A stretch of 64,000 nucleotides of DNA, taken from the NCBI RefSeq assembly GCF_029582805.1, contig NZ_JAKKUT010000002.1:1326001-1390000 (forward strand), given 5' to 3'. The notes below the pieces were generated by a model, which did not search any database, was not told the DNA's origin, and saw nothing but the letters and a program-made list of their open reading frames with translations. A program made the translations under genes and the position numbers. This DNA is from Candidatus Synechococcus calcipolaris G9. GTDB taxonomy: Bacteria > Cyanobacteriota > Cyanobacteriia > Thermosynechococcales > Thermosynechococcaceae. Of the stretch, positions 36,094 to 45,958 are shown in pieces. Each line of letters begins with the position of its first letter. The first letter of the stretch is position 1.

Positions 36094-37788
36094 TTAGGCT
36101 TCAATGAGTACCCGTCCCTGGGGATAGGCAATACAGGTGAGAATAAAGCCCTCGGCCTGCTCATCCTCCTCCAGGGCTTCGGGATCAAAGTCCTCTAACT
36201 TGACATCCCCCTCTACTTTGCGTTTTTTGCAGGTTCCACAACTGCCCGAACGGCAACTGCTGCGGATTTTTACCCCCTCCTGCTCCGCTAACTCCAAAAT
36301 GGAGAGGTCACCATCGGCCGTCACTTCCTTGCTGGACTTGGTAAAGACCACCACTAAACCACTATTTGTGGCCGGGGCTGGGGCATTGGCCACTGGGGCA
36401 GAAACCTCCATACCCTCGACGGCGGTATTCTCCCCAGAACTTGTCTCCCGATTCCCTAAAATACCCGCTAATCCATAGCCCGATCGGGGGGTTAAGGATG
36501 GTGTTGGTGTCACGACGGCCGAACCTGCCGGATTCCCTGGGGATGCACTGGCCGGTTTTGCAGGGGTGGATGGGGCCGGTTTCGGTTTTTTGCCACCAAA
36601 ACTTTCCTCGTGGTACTGCTCCATGGGAAAATTCAGGCCTGCCAGCAGGGACTTGACCCCCGCCATAAACGGATTGGGGCCGCAAACATAGACGGTGCGA
36701 TCGCGAAAATCAGGGGCAATGAGTTCCAGCATCGGGGCATTCAGGCGACCCGTCAGGCCGGCCCAGGATTGATGGTCTTGGCGACGACTCAGACTAATGG
36801 CTAACTTGAAGCGGGGCATCCGTTGACTGAGGGTTTCTAGTTCTTTCTGGTAAATAATATCTTCAGGGGTGCGGGCATTGTGGAAGAAAATAACATCACA
36901 GGGGGCTGCCGTATCGTAGAGCCAGCGAGTCATGGACATCATCGGCGTAATCCCACTTCCGGCGGAAATAAACAGTACCTTTTCCGACGGCTGATTCACG
37001 CAGGTAAACTTGCCCAGGGGGCCGCTTATATTGATCCAATCTCCCACGGATAGATTGTCGTGGAGCCAATTGGACACCAACCCAGGGGGCGACAGGGGCG
37101 CATCTTCGGGGGGAGGAACTCGTTTAACCGTAACTTCCAGAGTGTGCGGTCGGGACGGGGTGGAGGAAATGGAATAGGAGCGATTAATGGATTCGCCGCC
37201 AATCTCTAGGTCAAGGGTAATAAATTGCCCTGGTTTATAGTTAAAGAGAACCGGGGGTTCGGCAATAAAGCAAAAGGTTTTAACGTCAGCGGTTTCTTGA
37301 ATAATGCGAGCGCAACAGAGTTTTATATCGCCTTTTTTCCAAGGGTTCAGGTTTTCCAAGTCCAAGAGTTCTACGGGCATGGGGGCCACAGCAGGTAAGA
37401 CCGGATCTGTGTTCTCTAGGTGCAAGACAGTGGGCATACTCACCAAGGGAGATTGACTTTCTCCCTGGCTATTAGACTGCATCACCTCCAAGGAAAAGGA
37501 GGACAGTTCAATGCGATCGCCCACGGACAGGGGATAGGCCTGCTGGGGGGTTAGGGCCTGTTGCTTGATACGAGTGCCGGCCCGACTATTCAAATCAATG
37601 AACTGGTAGCGATCGCCCTGATAGATGATTTTGGCATGGAGGCGACTGACCTCAGTACTGGGGAGAATTAACTGGCAATCGGGCAGGCGACCAATTAAAA
37701 ATTCCTGCTGGGGTAAATGGGCAACAATAATATCAATATCTTGATTGAGACTCGCGTCCTGATCATTTTTAAGCTTCAGTTTGAGCAT
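36094..37788 (-). CDS. FHA domain - ferredoxin-type reductase - 2Fe-2S ferredoxin fusion
   Basis: A 564-residue protein of three modules. Residues about 25-105 are an FHA phosphothreonine-binding domain (IGRLPDCQL, SRLHAKI, NSRAGTRI). Residues about 155-375 are an FNR-type reductase with FAD motif RSYSISSTPS and nucleotide motifs SAGSGITPMMSM and CGPNPFM, close to the HCP reductase/NADH oxidoreductase class. After a Pro/Ala/Ser-rich linker, residues 485-564 are a plant-type ferredoxin with SSCRSGSCGTCKKR and a fourth Cys (LTCIAYP). It should carry electrons from NAD(P)H through FAD to its own 2Fe-2S centre, with location or activity possibly set by Ser/Thr phosphorylation. The redox partner is unknown. 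Confidence 0.9.
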   Translation of the reverse strand: MLKLKLKNDQDASLNQDIDIIVAHLPQQEFLIGRLPDCQLILPSTEVSRLHAKIIYQGDRYQFIDLNSRAGTRIKQQALTPQQAYPLSVGDRIELSSFSLEVMQSNSQGESQSPLVSMPTVLHLENTDPVLPAVAPMPVELLDLENLNPWKKGDIKLCCARIIQETADVKTFCFIAEPPVLFNYKPGQFITLDLEIGGESINRSYSISSTPSRPHTLEVTVKRVPPPEDAPLSPPGLVSNWLHDNLSVGDWINISGPLGKFTCVNQPSEKVLFISAGSGITPMMSMTRWLYDTAAPCDVIFFHNARTPEDIIYQKELETLSQRMPRFKLAISLSRRQDHQSWAGLTGRLNAPMLELIAPDFRDRTVYVCGPNPFMAGVKSLLAGLNFPMEQYHEESFGGKKPKPAPSTPAKPASASPGNPAGSAVVTPTPSLTPRSGYGLAGILGNRETSSGENTAVEGMEVSAPVANAPAPATNSGLVVVFTKSSKEVTADGDLSILELAEQEGVKIRSSCRSGSCGTCKKRKVEGDVKLEDFDPEALEEDEQAEGFILTCIAYPQGRVLIEA

Positions 37789-37916
37789 ACAGACCCTACG
37801 GCCAAAAGCATACCTCTACAGAATAAGCACAGATGATTTTTTCGTGTAAAATATATTTTTTATTTTGAACAATTGGAAATGATTAGAAACAGTCTCGCTC
37901 CCTTGGGCCCGTTTCC

Positions 37917-38708
37917 TTAGGCTTCTTTTTTTGCCGCCTGGGGGTGACGGTGTACCAAGGTTGTACTGGCTTGATCCACGGGCATTAAAACAATTTGATT
38001 AATATTCACATGGGCTGGACGGCTGGCACAAAACAAAATGGTCTCTGCCACATCCTGGGCCGTCAGTGGGGTCAAATTTTCGTAGACCTGAGCCGCCCGA
38101 TCGCCATCCCCATGGAAGCGCACCTGGCTAAATTCCGTTTCCACCAGTCCCGGTTCAATGCCTGTCACCCGCAGGGGGGTACCCAGCAGATCTAATTTCA
38201 ATCCGGTGGTTAGGGCCTGTACCGCCGCCTTGGTGGCACAGTAGACATGGCCGCGGGGATAGACCTGCAAACCAGCGATGGAGCCGACGTTAATAATATG
38301 GCCCCGCTGTTCTTTTAGCATTCCCGGTAGCAGGGCCCGGGTCACATAGAGAAGCCCCTTAATATTCGTGTCAATCATTTCTTCCCAATCTTCAAGACTG
38401 GCCTCAGGAAAGGGTTCTAACCCTCGGCTCAGTCCGGCATTGTTGATCAAAATATCAATGGTTGACCATTCTGGATCCAAGGTTTTCAGGACGTGATCCA
38501 CTTGGGGGCGATCGCGCACATCTAGGGCCAAGCAATGACTAGAAACGCCATAGGTTGTCTCTAGGTGGGCTGCCAGGTGTTCTAGGCGTTCTAATCGACG
38601 GGCAACGAGGATCAGTCTGGCCCCAGCAGCCCCAAAGACTTCGGCACAGGCTTGGCCAATACCGCTACTGGCTCCGGTGATGAAAACCGTTGTATTCCTA
38701 ACATCCAT
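37917..38708 (-). CDS. Short-chain dehydrogenase/reductase
   Basis: A classical SDR of 263 residues from the ATG at 38706-38708, with the cofactor motif TGASSGIGQACAEVF, NNAG, and the catalytic Ser and YCATK. It resembles the YdfG group of NADP-dependent 3-hydroxy acid/L-allo-threonine dehydrogenases, but the substrate is a guess. Thirteen extra residues would be added by the frame start at 38747. It follows ppa by 51 bases on the same strand. Confidence 0.88.
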   Translation of the reverse strand: MDVRNTTVFITGASSGIGQACAEVFGAAGARLILVARRLERLEHLAAHLETTYGVSSHCLALDVRDRPQVDHVLKTLDPEWSTIDILINNAGLSRGLEPFPEASLEDWEEMIDTNIKGLLYVTRALLPGMLKEQRGHIINVGSIAGLQVYPRGHVYCATKAAVQALTTGLKLDLLGTPLRVTGIEPGLVETEFSQVRFHGDGDRAAQVYENLTPLTAQDVAETILFCASRPAHVNINQIVLMPVDQASTTLVHRHPQAAKKEA

Positions 38709-38759
38709 GCCTAACAGCCCAACCTTCCTAGCCCGTTCTCCCGCCAATGGGACAACCTG

Positions 38760-39275
38760 TTACTTGTAAGCCTTAATGCATTGATCTACCAGGGGTTGCA
38801 CTTTATCCACATCTTGCCAGCCCAGGATTTCCGTGGCTTTCTTTTGCAGGTTTTTATAGGTACGGAAGAACTCGGAAATTTCCTCTAGGCGATGGGGGGC
38901 AACATCCGTCAGGGATTTAACCTGGCTATAGCGAGGATCATCAGCGGGAACACAGAGAATTTTTTCATCGCGATCGCCACTGTCAATCATTTCCAACATA
39001 CCAATGGGGCGGGAGGCAATCACACAGCCTGGAAAGGTCGGCTCATCCATCATCACCAAACCATCTAGGGGATCCCCGTCATCCGCCAGGGTATTGGGAA
39101 TAAAGCCATAGTCGAAGGGATAATTCACCGCCGAATACAGCACCCGATCCAGGATAAAGGCATTCATATCCTTGTCAAATTCATACTTATTGCGACTGCC
39201 GCCACAGATTTCCACCAGCACATTGATTAAACCAGGCTTGGGTTGGGCAGGAATGCGAGAAAGGTCTAGGCTCAT
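38760..39275 (-). CDS. ppa: Inorganic pyrophosphatase (family I)
   Basis: A 171-residue soluble pyrophosphatase: [54 protein letters not shown] shows the metal ligands of the DxDPxD-type signature, and [12 protein letters not shown] follows. It pulls biosynthetic reactions forward by removing pyrophosphate. ATG start at 39275. The 181-base gap to the divergent coiled-coil gene includes TATAAT at about 39410. Confidence 0.95.
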   Translation of the reverse strand: MSLDLSRIPAQPKPGLINVLVEICGGSRNKYEFDKDMNAFILDRVLYSAVNYPFDYGFIPNTLADDGDPLDGLVMMDEPTFPGCVIASRPIGMLEMIDSGDRDEKILCVPADDPRYSQVKSLTDVAPHRLEEISEFFRTYKNLQKKATEILGWQDVDKVQPLVDQCIKAYK

Positions 39276-39456
39276 AGTTAGGGATGGTTAATGATAAACA
39301 AAATGTATTTACAAGCATAGATCGCCCCTGGCCCCTCGGAGCGAGTTTATCTCGGCAAACCACTCCTGTGATATAAAATTATCGGACAATAAAAAATTTG
39401 AAATCGTTATAATTGACTCAAATTTTGCGATCGCCACCTACCCCTGGCTAACCCCA

Positions 39457-41046
39457 ATGCAAGAACCCCATATTCCCACTGCCAGTGAAGACGTTCTGAG
39501 GTACGAGTACATCGAGAATGCTATTCGGGCCTATCAACGACAACTCACCTTTGACTTAGCCGTCAAACTAGGGGAGAACATTGGCTGGACACTGGATTCA
39601 GATCAAGGCAAGGGTTCCCATCAGTGCCTCAAAAAAAATGGCCAGACCGTTATCCTTTCCCAACCCAATGGTGATACCTACGTCATTGGTACCGCCCGCA
39701 GAATTCTTAAGCAGATTTTTCAGCCCCTCGTTGACAGTGGACAGTTGAAAACTCACCAACAAGAACAATTAGTGCAGGAAATTGAAGAGCACCTTGACGA
39801 AACCCTTACTTGGTTTAATGCGGAAGCCGTAGTTTCCTTACAAGATCTGCAAGAACGCTATGAAGAAACTATCAGCAATGTTGTTCCTAACCTGGAAGCG
39901 GCAGAAGCGTTAGTAGATGAACTTCAGGTCATCATTGAGCAAAAAGATCAACAACTAGCCCAATTAGCCCTTGATGTACAACGGGTTCAAACTGAGCAAC
40001 AGGGTATGGAACTGACCCAGGAGAATCCTGACCTCACAGAGTTAGGCAATGAGTTAGGTGGAGGGGAGGCACTCCCTGAAAATGTGGATCTAGACCGTTT
40101 AATCAGTGACTTGGCGGGAGATCAATCCAGTGGCGATCTCCGGGATATTCAGGGTGGACTGAGCATTGATGAAGAAATTGCCCGGATCAGTGAACTGGCA
40201 GGGACAGAGGTTTTTAGCCGTAACCAGGAACTAGAGCAGCAAGTTCAGCAGCTAAATGCAGAAATTCAACGGCTACAGGGGGAACGCCAGGATGTCCAGA
40301 CCCAACTAGACGCTGCCCAGAACCTCGTCCAAACGCTTCAGGAACAGGTTCAGAATCTGGAAACAACGGCGATCGCCCACGACCATTTGCAACAAGCCCA
40401 TGGGGAACTCCTAGCTCAAGTTCAACAGTTACAGTCCCAAGAAGTCCATCGCCACGACCTGGAAGAACAGGTCTCCAACTTTGCCATGGAGCAGGCATCC
40501 CTTCAGGAGCAACTCACCACCCTTGAGCAGATCAATCAAACCCTGCGGGAACAGTTAGATCAGCAGCCTGATGCAGACGTAGAGCCAGAGGAATCAGAAC
40601 AATTGCATGGGGCCTCAACAGCGGTGGAACAAGGGATTTCATGGGATAGTGATGATAATAGCGATGATGACGATACTAAGTCCCTCGTGAAATATCTCAG
40701 TAAACAGGTTGACTATCTCAATGATCAGGTGAAATATCTCAATGAACAGTTAGATGTCTCCCAGGCGGCGGTGAATCCCCTACAAGAGCGCATTGCCTCT
40801 CTCCAAGCCCAACTGGCAGAGGTTTCGACTGGTGAACAATCCTCCACAACGGATATACAGCAGGAACAACAACTCAATCGTCAACTGAAACGCCTGTCCC
40901 GCCGTCAAGAAAATGTCAACTGGATCGCCAGTATGGCCGCAGCGGTGGTGGTTGCCTTACCCATGGTTCCCTCCTGGGGGCGACCCTTGGCGGTGTTGGC
41001 TATTCCCGTTGCCGGGGCGATCGCTAAGCAATCCTCTAAAAAGTAG
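39457..41046 (+). CDS. HicA-like N-terminal domain with long coiled coil and C-terminal membrane anchor
   Basis: A 529-residue protein. Residues about 25-85 read like the double-stranded-RNA-binding fold of HicA toxins: a helix ending LGENIGWTL, then GKGSHQCLKK with the catalytic-type His in GSH, a strand pair, and TARRILKQ, matching the ILKQ helix of HicA. From about 95 to 480 there is an acidic, Gln-rich coiled coil, broken by an Asp-rich stretch near 400. The end has a hydrophobic helix (WIASMAAAVVVALPMVP) and a basic tip. It is not a normal HicA, which is about 60-80 residues. No HicB partner is adjacent. The domain call is by eye; role unknown. Confidence 0.6.
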   Translation: MQEPHIPTASEDVLRYEYIENAIRAYQRQLTFDLAVKLGENIGWTLDSDQGKGSHQCLKKNGQTVILSQPNGDTYVIGTARRILKQIFQPLVDSGQLKTHQQEQLVQEIEEHLDETLTWFNAEAVVSLQDLQERYEETISNVVPNLEAAEALVDELQVIIEQKDQQLAQLALDVQRVQTEQQGMELTQENPDLTELGNELGGGEALPENVDLDRLISDLAGDQSSGDLRDIQGGLSIDEEIARISELAGTEVFSRNQELEQQVQQLNAEIQRLQGERQDVQTQLDAAQNLVQTLQEQVQNLETTAIAHDHLQQAHGELLAQVQQLQSQEVHRHDLEEQVSNFAMEQASLQEQLTTLEQINQTLREQLDQQPDADVEPEESEQLHGASTAVEQGISWDSDDNSDDDDTKSLVKYLSKQVDYLNDQVKYLNEQLDVSQAAVNPLQERIASLQAQLAEVSTGEQSSTTDIQQEQQLNRQLKRLSRRQENVNWIASMAAAVVVALPMVPSWGRPLAVLAIPVAGAIAKQSSKK

Positions 41047-41835
41047 GGCAGTCAACAAAAAATAATCAAGCAATAAGCACCGTATTACTATCTGGGAGAG
41101 ATCCCTTAGTCTTTCTCTGTTTCTCTATCCCTAGCTATTTGTGTTCAATATTGGTCATGTACTTTTTTTGTGGATTCGTATAAGCCTCTGGGTTTCAACT
41201 ACATACAAATATCCAGCGGTATGGTCGCCTAGGGCATTGAGATATTTTGCCTATTTTGCCCCACTCTGTGTCCTCACCCCTGTTCTAGCCCAATCCCCTG
41301 AAACCTCAGCAATTTTTGAGCTAGAGGTAAATCGAGCTAGTCAAGGCGATGTGGTCGTGTACCTACGGGATGATGATATTTGGATTCCCTGGCAAGACCT
41401 TCTGGATGCGGGGTTAAAGGATTTTGGTGGAGAACGGGAGATCATTCAAGGGATTGAGCATGTGTCCCTCCAGTCCCTCGCCCCAGACATTACCTTTGAG
41501 CGGGATGATGTGGAGCTTGTTTTACGAGTTCGTTCTAGGGCAGATTTTTTAGGGGAAGATGTCTTTGATCTTGGGAGTCGGGTTGTCCCCGCTGGCATTA
41601 TTTACAGTCAACCCCTCAGTGCCTATTTGAACTATGGGGTGCAATGGCAAGATTTTGAAACCTTAACAGCGGGTACGGAAGTTGCCCTTAGTTTTGGTGG
41701 CAATGCCCTCTACTCCGCCTTTAGCTTGGCGGGGGATGGGTCAATTAATCGCGGTATTAGCAATCTCACCCTGGATAACCGCCATAGTTTAACGAGCTTG
41801 GTCATTGGGGATACCCAGGTAAGTACGGACTTGCT

Positions 41836-41844
41836 GGGGGGGGG
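41836..41844. repeat. G9 homopolymer inside the usher gene
   Basis: Nine consecutive G residues, read in frame as part of a Gly-rich loop (LLGGGGLLGG). Tracts of this length are prone to slippage. It lies 150 bases before the C7 tract where the frame breaks. Confidence 0.9.
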
Positions 41845-41995
41845 TGGCCTCCTGGGGGGCATTAGTTGGGGCCGCAATTTTGGTTTAAGCCCCTATCTGG
41901 TTCGCCAGCCTGCTTTTAATGTCAGTGGTGTGGCGGAAACGCCCTCCCAGGCAGAAATCTACGTCAATAATCGGCTCATTCGTACCCTAGATCGT

Positions 41996-42002
41996 CCCCC
42001 CC
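41996..42002. repeat. C7 homopolymer at the usher frameshift point
   Basis: Seven C residues directly before GGCCCC. With six C the frame would continue as RPPGPF; with seven it ends after 15 more codons. This is the position of the frame change between the two halves of the usher. Confidence 0.9.
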
Positions 42003-43552
42003 GGCCCCTTTCGCTTAGTCAATCTTCCCCAATCTGGCGGCTTTAATCGAGTACGAGTCATTGTCCGCGGGCTGGATGGCCAGGAGCAGGTCTTTGATTC
42101 CGGTTTTGTCCAGTTTTCCAGTTTACTGGAACCGGGCCTGTCGGAATTTAATGTCGCCCTTGGCTTTGAACGCCAAGGTTTGGGCCAGGATAGTTTTAGC
42201 TACGATAACGATTGGCGATTTTTAGCCTATTACCGTCGTGGTCTACTCAGTAACGTGACGGCGGGGGGACGCATTGAAGCGAGTTCTCAGGTGGTGAGTG
42301 GGGGGCTGACGGTTAGTACGGCCTTGCCGGTGGGCACGATTGATTTGGCCGGGGCCTTCAGTTCTGCCAATGGTGTGAATGGTTCGGCCGCCGCGATCGC
42401 CTACACCTATCCCGGTAATTTTCTCTCCTTTAGTGGGGGTCTGCGTCTCCAAAGTCCTGACTATGCCACCACCAGTTTAGACCCTGGCCGCGATCGCCCC
42501 CTATTGCAAAGTTTTGTTAGTGCCAGGGTTCCCCTGGGATCCCGAGCCTCCCTCAGTGGCCAGTACAACCTCACCAATCCTCGGGATCAGGGCATTAACA
42601 ATCGCATTAGTATCCAAACTCAAATTCGTGTTGCCACCAATGTCAATCTCTTCCTCCAAGCCGCCCGTTCCCAATTTCGCCCCAACGATCCGGTGAATGA
42701 ATTTTCCATTGGCTTAAATTATTTCCTGGGGAATAGTACCTCCCTTAATGCCGGCTGGCGACAACGGGGAGATGAGGGGGTTCCCACCCTATCGGTACAG
42801 CGTTCCTTGCCCCCTGGGGAAGGCTATGGCTACCGGGTTGAACTACAGCAACAAGCTACCCAAAGTCGGGCTGCTACATCCTTTTCCTACAATACGCCCT
42901 GGAGCCGGTATCAGTTGGGTTATACCCAGTCCGGGGATATTGGTTCCAATCTCATGGTTGCAGAAGGGGGAATTGTTGCCATTGGTGGTGAGGTCTATGC
43001 GACGCGGCCCGTACAGGGAAGTTTTGCCCTGATTCAAGTGCCCGATTCGCCTAATGTGCGGGGCTACCTGAGTAATCAAGAAATTGGCCGCACAAACCGC
43101 CGTGGAAATTTACTCATTCCCAGTCTCCTGCCCTATTTTGGCAATCAACTCAGTATTAATGACCAGGATATTGATCTTGATTTTGATGTGGGTGAAACCA
43201 GTCAACTCATCGCCCCCCCCTTTCGCGGCGGAGCCATTGCCCGATTTAATGTCCGCCGTGTTCAGAATATTATCGGTGCGATCGCCCTGGAAAAAGCCGG
43301 GGAAAAGATTATTCCTAGTTATGGTCAATTGATTATTCGGGTGGGCGATCGCCGCGAAGTCTCTCCCCTAACCCAAGCTGGAGAATTTTTCTTTGATAAT
43401 ATCGATCCGGGAACCTACACCGCCGAAGTCGCCTATCAAGAGGATATTTGTGTCTTTGAGATCACTATTCCCGCAAGTGATGAGCTATTTATTACGCTGG
43501 AACCCTTAGTCTGTTCTTTAGCGCAACCCTAATAGTTCCTTAAATGAATTTG

Positions 43553-44470
43553 TCACTGATGTTTCAACTGACTCCGATTATAAAGATTCATTGCCAAGGA
43601 AATGATTAAACTCAGGCTCAGGTATGTAACCATGAGCAGGAGCATTACTTCTAGGGCCCGGCCGGTTTGGTTATAGGTGGTCGAGGCAACGGCATAGAGA
43701 TCGGGATAGCCCACGGCGATCGCCAAGCTAGAATTTTTAGCGAGATTAAGGTACTGATTCCCCAGGGGAGGGACAATGGAGCGCAGAGCTTGGGGCAAAA
43801 TCACCAACCAGAGGGTTTGAGTAGGAGTTAATCCCAGGGATTGGGCCGCTTCTGACTGGCCCTTGGGCACACTCTGGATGCCACCGCGAATAATTTCGGC
43901 AATAAATGTTCCAGTATAGACCGACAGCCCCAACCACAGAGCCGAAAATTCTGGGGATAGATGGATTCCTCCGGGCAAGGTCATCCCCTGTTGATTTAAG
44001 GCAAATCCCAAGAAGGACTGGCCCGCCGCCGTAGAACTCAGGAAAACTCCAAAATACCAGAACAATAACTGCAACAGTAAGGGCATATTCCGCAGTAGTT
44101 CCACATAGACCAAGGCAATTTGCCGCAGCAGCCAATTACTGGATAGGCGGGCAATCCCAGCCACCAGTCCCAGAAGCGTGGCCAAGACGAGACCTGCCCC
44201 AATCACCCGTAGGGAATTGACAAACCCGACGAATAGGGCCCACCAGTAGCTTTGGGTGGGTCGATAGGGAATCACCGTTTCGCCAATGGCAAATCCCGCC
44301 TGATACTGGAGGAAACTAAAACTTGGCTGCAAACCCAACTGATCTAGATTAAAAGCCAGATTTTGTCCTAAAAAATAAATCAGTAATCCCACCCCGGCGA
44401 CCCCTAGGGCCTGGCCTGTCCATTGCCAAAAGCGACGTTGACTCACCAGACCCCGTAGAAAATTAACCAT
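43553..44470 (-). CDS. Polar amino acid ABC transporter permease (NatG/BztB-like)
   Basis: A 305-residue inner-membrane permease of the His/Glu/Gln/Arg family. An N-terminal helix and a long periplasmic part precede five core helices; the coupling loop reads [42 protein letters not shown]. The size and the N-terminal extension fit the cyanobacterial NatG or the BztB/AapQ subunits, which need a second permease, an ATPase and a binding protein, not found here. Its ATG lies 8 bases inside the hisF end. Confidence 0.87.
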   Translation of the reverse strand: MVNFLRGLVSQRRFWQWTGQALGVAGVGLLIYFLGQNLAFNLDQLGLQPSFSFLQYQAGFAIGETVIPYRPTQSYWWALFVGFVNSLRVIGAGLVLATLLGLVAGIARLSSNWLLRQIALVYVELLRNMPLLLQLLFWYFGVFLSSTAAGQSFLGFALNQQGMTLPGGIHLSPEFSALWLGLSVYTGTFIAEIIRGGIQSVPKGQSEAAQSLGLTPTQTLWLVILPQALRSIVPPLGNQYLNLAKNSSLAIAVGYPDLYAVASTTYNQTGRALEVMLLLMVTYLSLSLIISLAMNLYNRSQLKHQ

Positions 44471-45239
44471 GGCGAACGGGAACCTGATGCTGGGCTAGGT
44501 AGGCTTTAATTTGTTCAATACTTAATTGTCCGTAGTGGAGTAAGGAAGCTAAAAGAGCTGCTTGGGCCTGGCCGGTGGTGAGGGCTTGATGGATATGCTC
44601 ACAGGTTCCCGCTCCCCCAGAGGCAATGACGGGAATCTGTACCTGCTCGGCGATCGCCCGTGTCAAGGCTAAGTCGTAACCGGCCTGGGTACCATCGGCA
44701 TCCATACTGGTGACCAGCAGTTCCCCGGCCCCTCGCTGTTCCATTTCCAGGGCCCATTTCACCGCATCTAAACCCGTGGCTTCCCGCCCTCCCCGGACAA
44801 AGACCTCCCAGGTGGGATGGGTGGGGTCACTATCGGGGCGGCGACGGGCATCGATGGCCACCACAATACATTGCACCCCAAAGCGATCGCTGGCTTGATT
44901 GACCAAATTCGGTTCCCGCACCGCCGCCGAATTCAAACTGATTTTATCGGCTCCGGCCCGGAGTAGCTCTTTGATCTGAGCCAGGGATTGAATCCCACCC
45001 CCCACGGTCAGGGGAATAAACACCTGTTCCGCCGTGCGGTAGACCACATCTAAAATGATGCTCCGCTCCTCATGGGTGGCGGTAATGTCCAGAAAGACGA
45101 GTTCATCGGCCCCGGCCTGGTTATACACCTGGGCCAGTTCCACCGGATCTCCTGCATCCCGGAGATTGACAAAATTGACTCCCTTGACGACCCGGCCGGA
45201 CTTCACATCTAAACAGGGCAGAATTCGCTTTGCCAGCAT
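44463..45239 (-). CDS. hisF: Imidazole glycerol phosphate synthase, cyclase subunit
   Basis: HisF closes the imidazole ring with ammonia from HisH in histidine synthesis, releasing AICAR to purine synthesis. The TIM-barrel is complete at 258 residues: [22 protein letters not shown] with the catalytic Asp, [29 protein letters not shown] with the second catalytic Asp, and VIASGGAG. HisH is not in the window. The permease gene downstream overlaps it by 8 bases. Confidence 0.96.
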   Translation of the reverse strand: MLAKRILPCLDVKSGRVVKGVNFVNLRDAGDPVELAQVYNQAGADELVFLDITATHEERSIILDVVYRTAEQVFIPLTVGGGIQSLAQIKELLRAGADKISLNSAAVREPNLVNQASDRFGVQCIVVAIDARRRPDSDPTHPTWEVFVRGGREATGLDAVKWALEMEQRGAGELLVTSMDADGTQAGYDLALTRAIAEQVQIPVIASGGAGTCEHIHQALTTGQAQAALLASLLHYGQLSIEQIKAYLAQHQVPVRHG

Positions 45240-45295
45240 CGTTAATCGCGCCTCCCAATAGGCTTAATAGACTAATCGGCTTTGTCTTTGGTTGA

Positions 45296-45958
45296 TTACT
45301 GCACCGTCACTCGCCGTCCGCCGCCACCAGAGACAAAAATAATGTCCCGTTCATTGGGCCAGGGTTCCCAACCCACATCAAAACCCTGGTTCCAACCAAT
45401 GGATCGGGCAGTGCGAAAGCAATTAAAGCTATCGGGGCGAACAAAAAAGATCAGGGAATGGCGATTGGGGTCAAGCCGATTTAGGGTTTGCTGAAACTGG
45501 GAACGGGGTTGCTCTAAACGTTGAGAGGTTTCACCATCAATCGTACTCAGGGGGGTAAATTTAGTTTGGACAATGGGACTACCCTGATGGGTCAACACAT
45601 CTAGATTGACCTGGTAATATCGGGTTCTTGTTTGAAAACCATTGATCTGGGCAAAGAGGGCCTGGGGACTTGTGAACGAATTGGCATCCAGGGAGCGAAA
45701 AAACGTCTGCACCTCTTCACTGGCTTGATCTTCGTCTAGGGGTGTGACCCGGTCTTCGCGGCATTCAAAAAAATGACTACTTTTGCTACTTTCCCGGGCG
45801 AGGGGAGTCCGCACTAGGGCTGGAGCAACGGCGGCGGTTAAGCTGGCAAACAAGCAGACAAAGATCATCACCCCCACCGTATTGGTCAGGACATCCATAA
45901 AGGAATCTAGATTTTGGGCCGGGGGCTTGACCCGGGGCCGCGATCGCTGGGGTTTCAT
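45296..45958 (-). CDS. Membrane-anchored protein with ExbD/MotB-like N-terminal helix
   Basis: From the ATG at 45956-45958 the protein has 220 residues. A basic N-terminal stretch leads to DSFMDVLTNTVGVMIFVCLFASL, a single helix with an Asp at its cytoplasmic side, the pattern of ExbD/TolR/MotB stator subunits. The rest is a periplasmic domain ending in a Gly-rich segment. The start overlaps the DUF3177 stop (ATGA), so the two are coupled. No ExbB/MotA gene is obvious. The longer frame to 46120 is Cys-rich and lies inside the other gene, so it is not used. Confidence 0.6.
   Translation of the reverse strand: MKPQRSRPRVKPPAQNLDSFMDVLTNTVGVMIFVCLFASLTAAVAPALVRTPLARESSKSSHFFECREDRVTPLDEDQASEEVQTFFRSLDANSFTSPQALFAQINGFQTRTRYYQVNLDVLTHQGSPIVQTKFTPLSTIDGETSQRLEQPRSQFQQTLNRLDPNRHSLIFFVRPDSFNCFRTARSIGWNQGFDVGWEPWPNERDIIFVSGGGGRRVTVQ

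Larger units (their letters stand above)
41141..43532 (+). pseudogene. Outer-membrane fimbrial usher (FimD/PapC-like), interrupted by a frameshift
   Basis: Two frames together make one usher of about 796 residues: 41141-42002 (signal peptide ending TPVLAQ, then N-terminal and beta-barrel start) and 42003-43532 (rest of barrel and C-terminal beta domains). Around the break, the expected plug/barrel motif RPPGPFRLVNLPQ is restored by removing one C from the C7 tract at 41996-42002; without that the first frame stops at 42044-42046. Further usher features are VSGVAETPSQAEIYVNN, LEPGLSEFNVALGF and a C-terminal Cys pair (DICVFEI, VCSL). Ushers export pilins handed over by periplasmic chaperones, but no chaperone or pilin gene is adjacent. 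GTG at 41141 is the longest start; a later TTG is possible. The shift could be a true mutation, phase variation or an assembly error. Confidence 0.8.
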
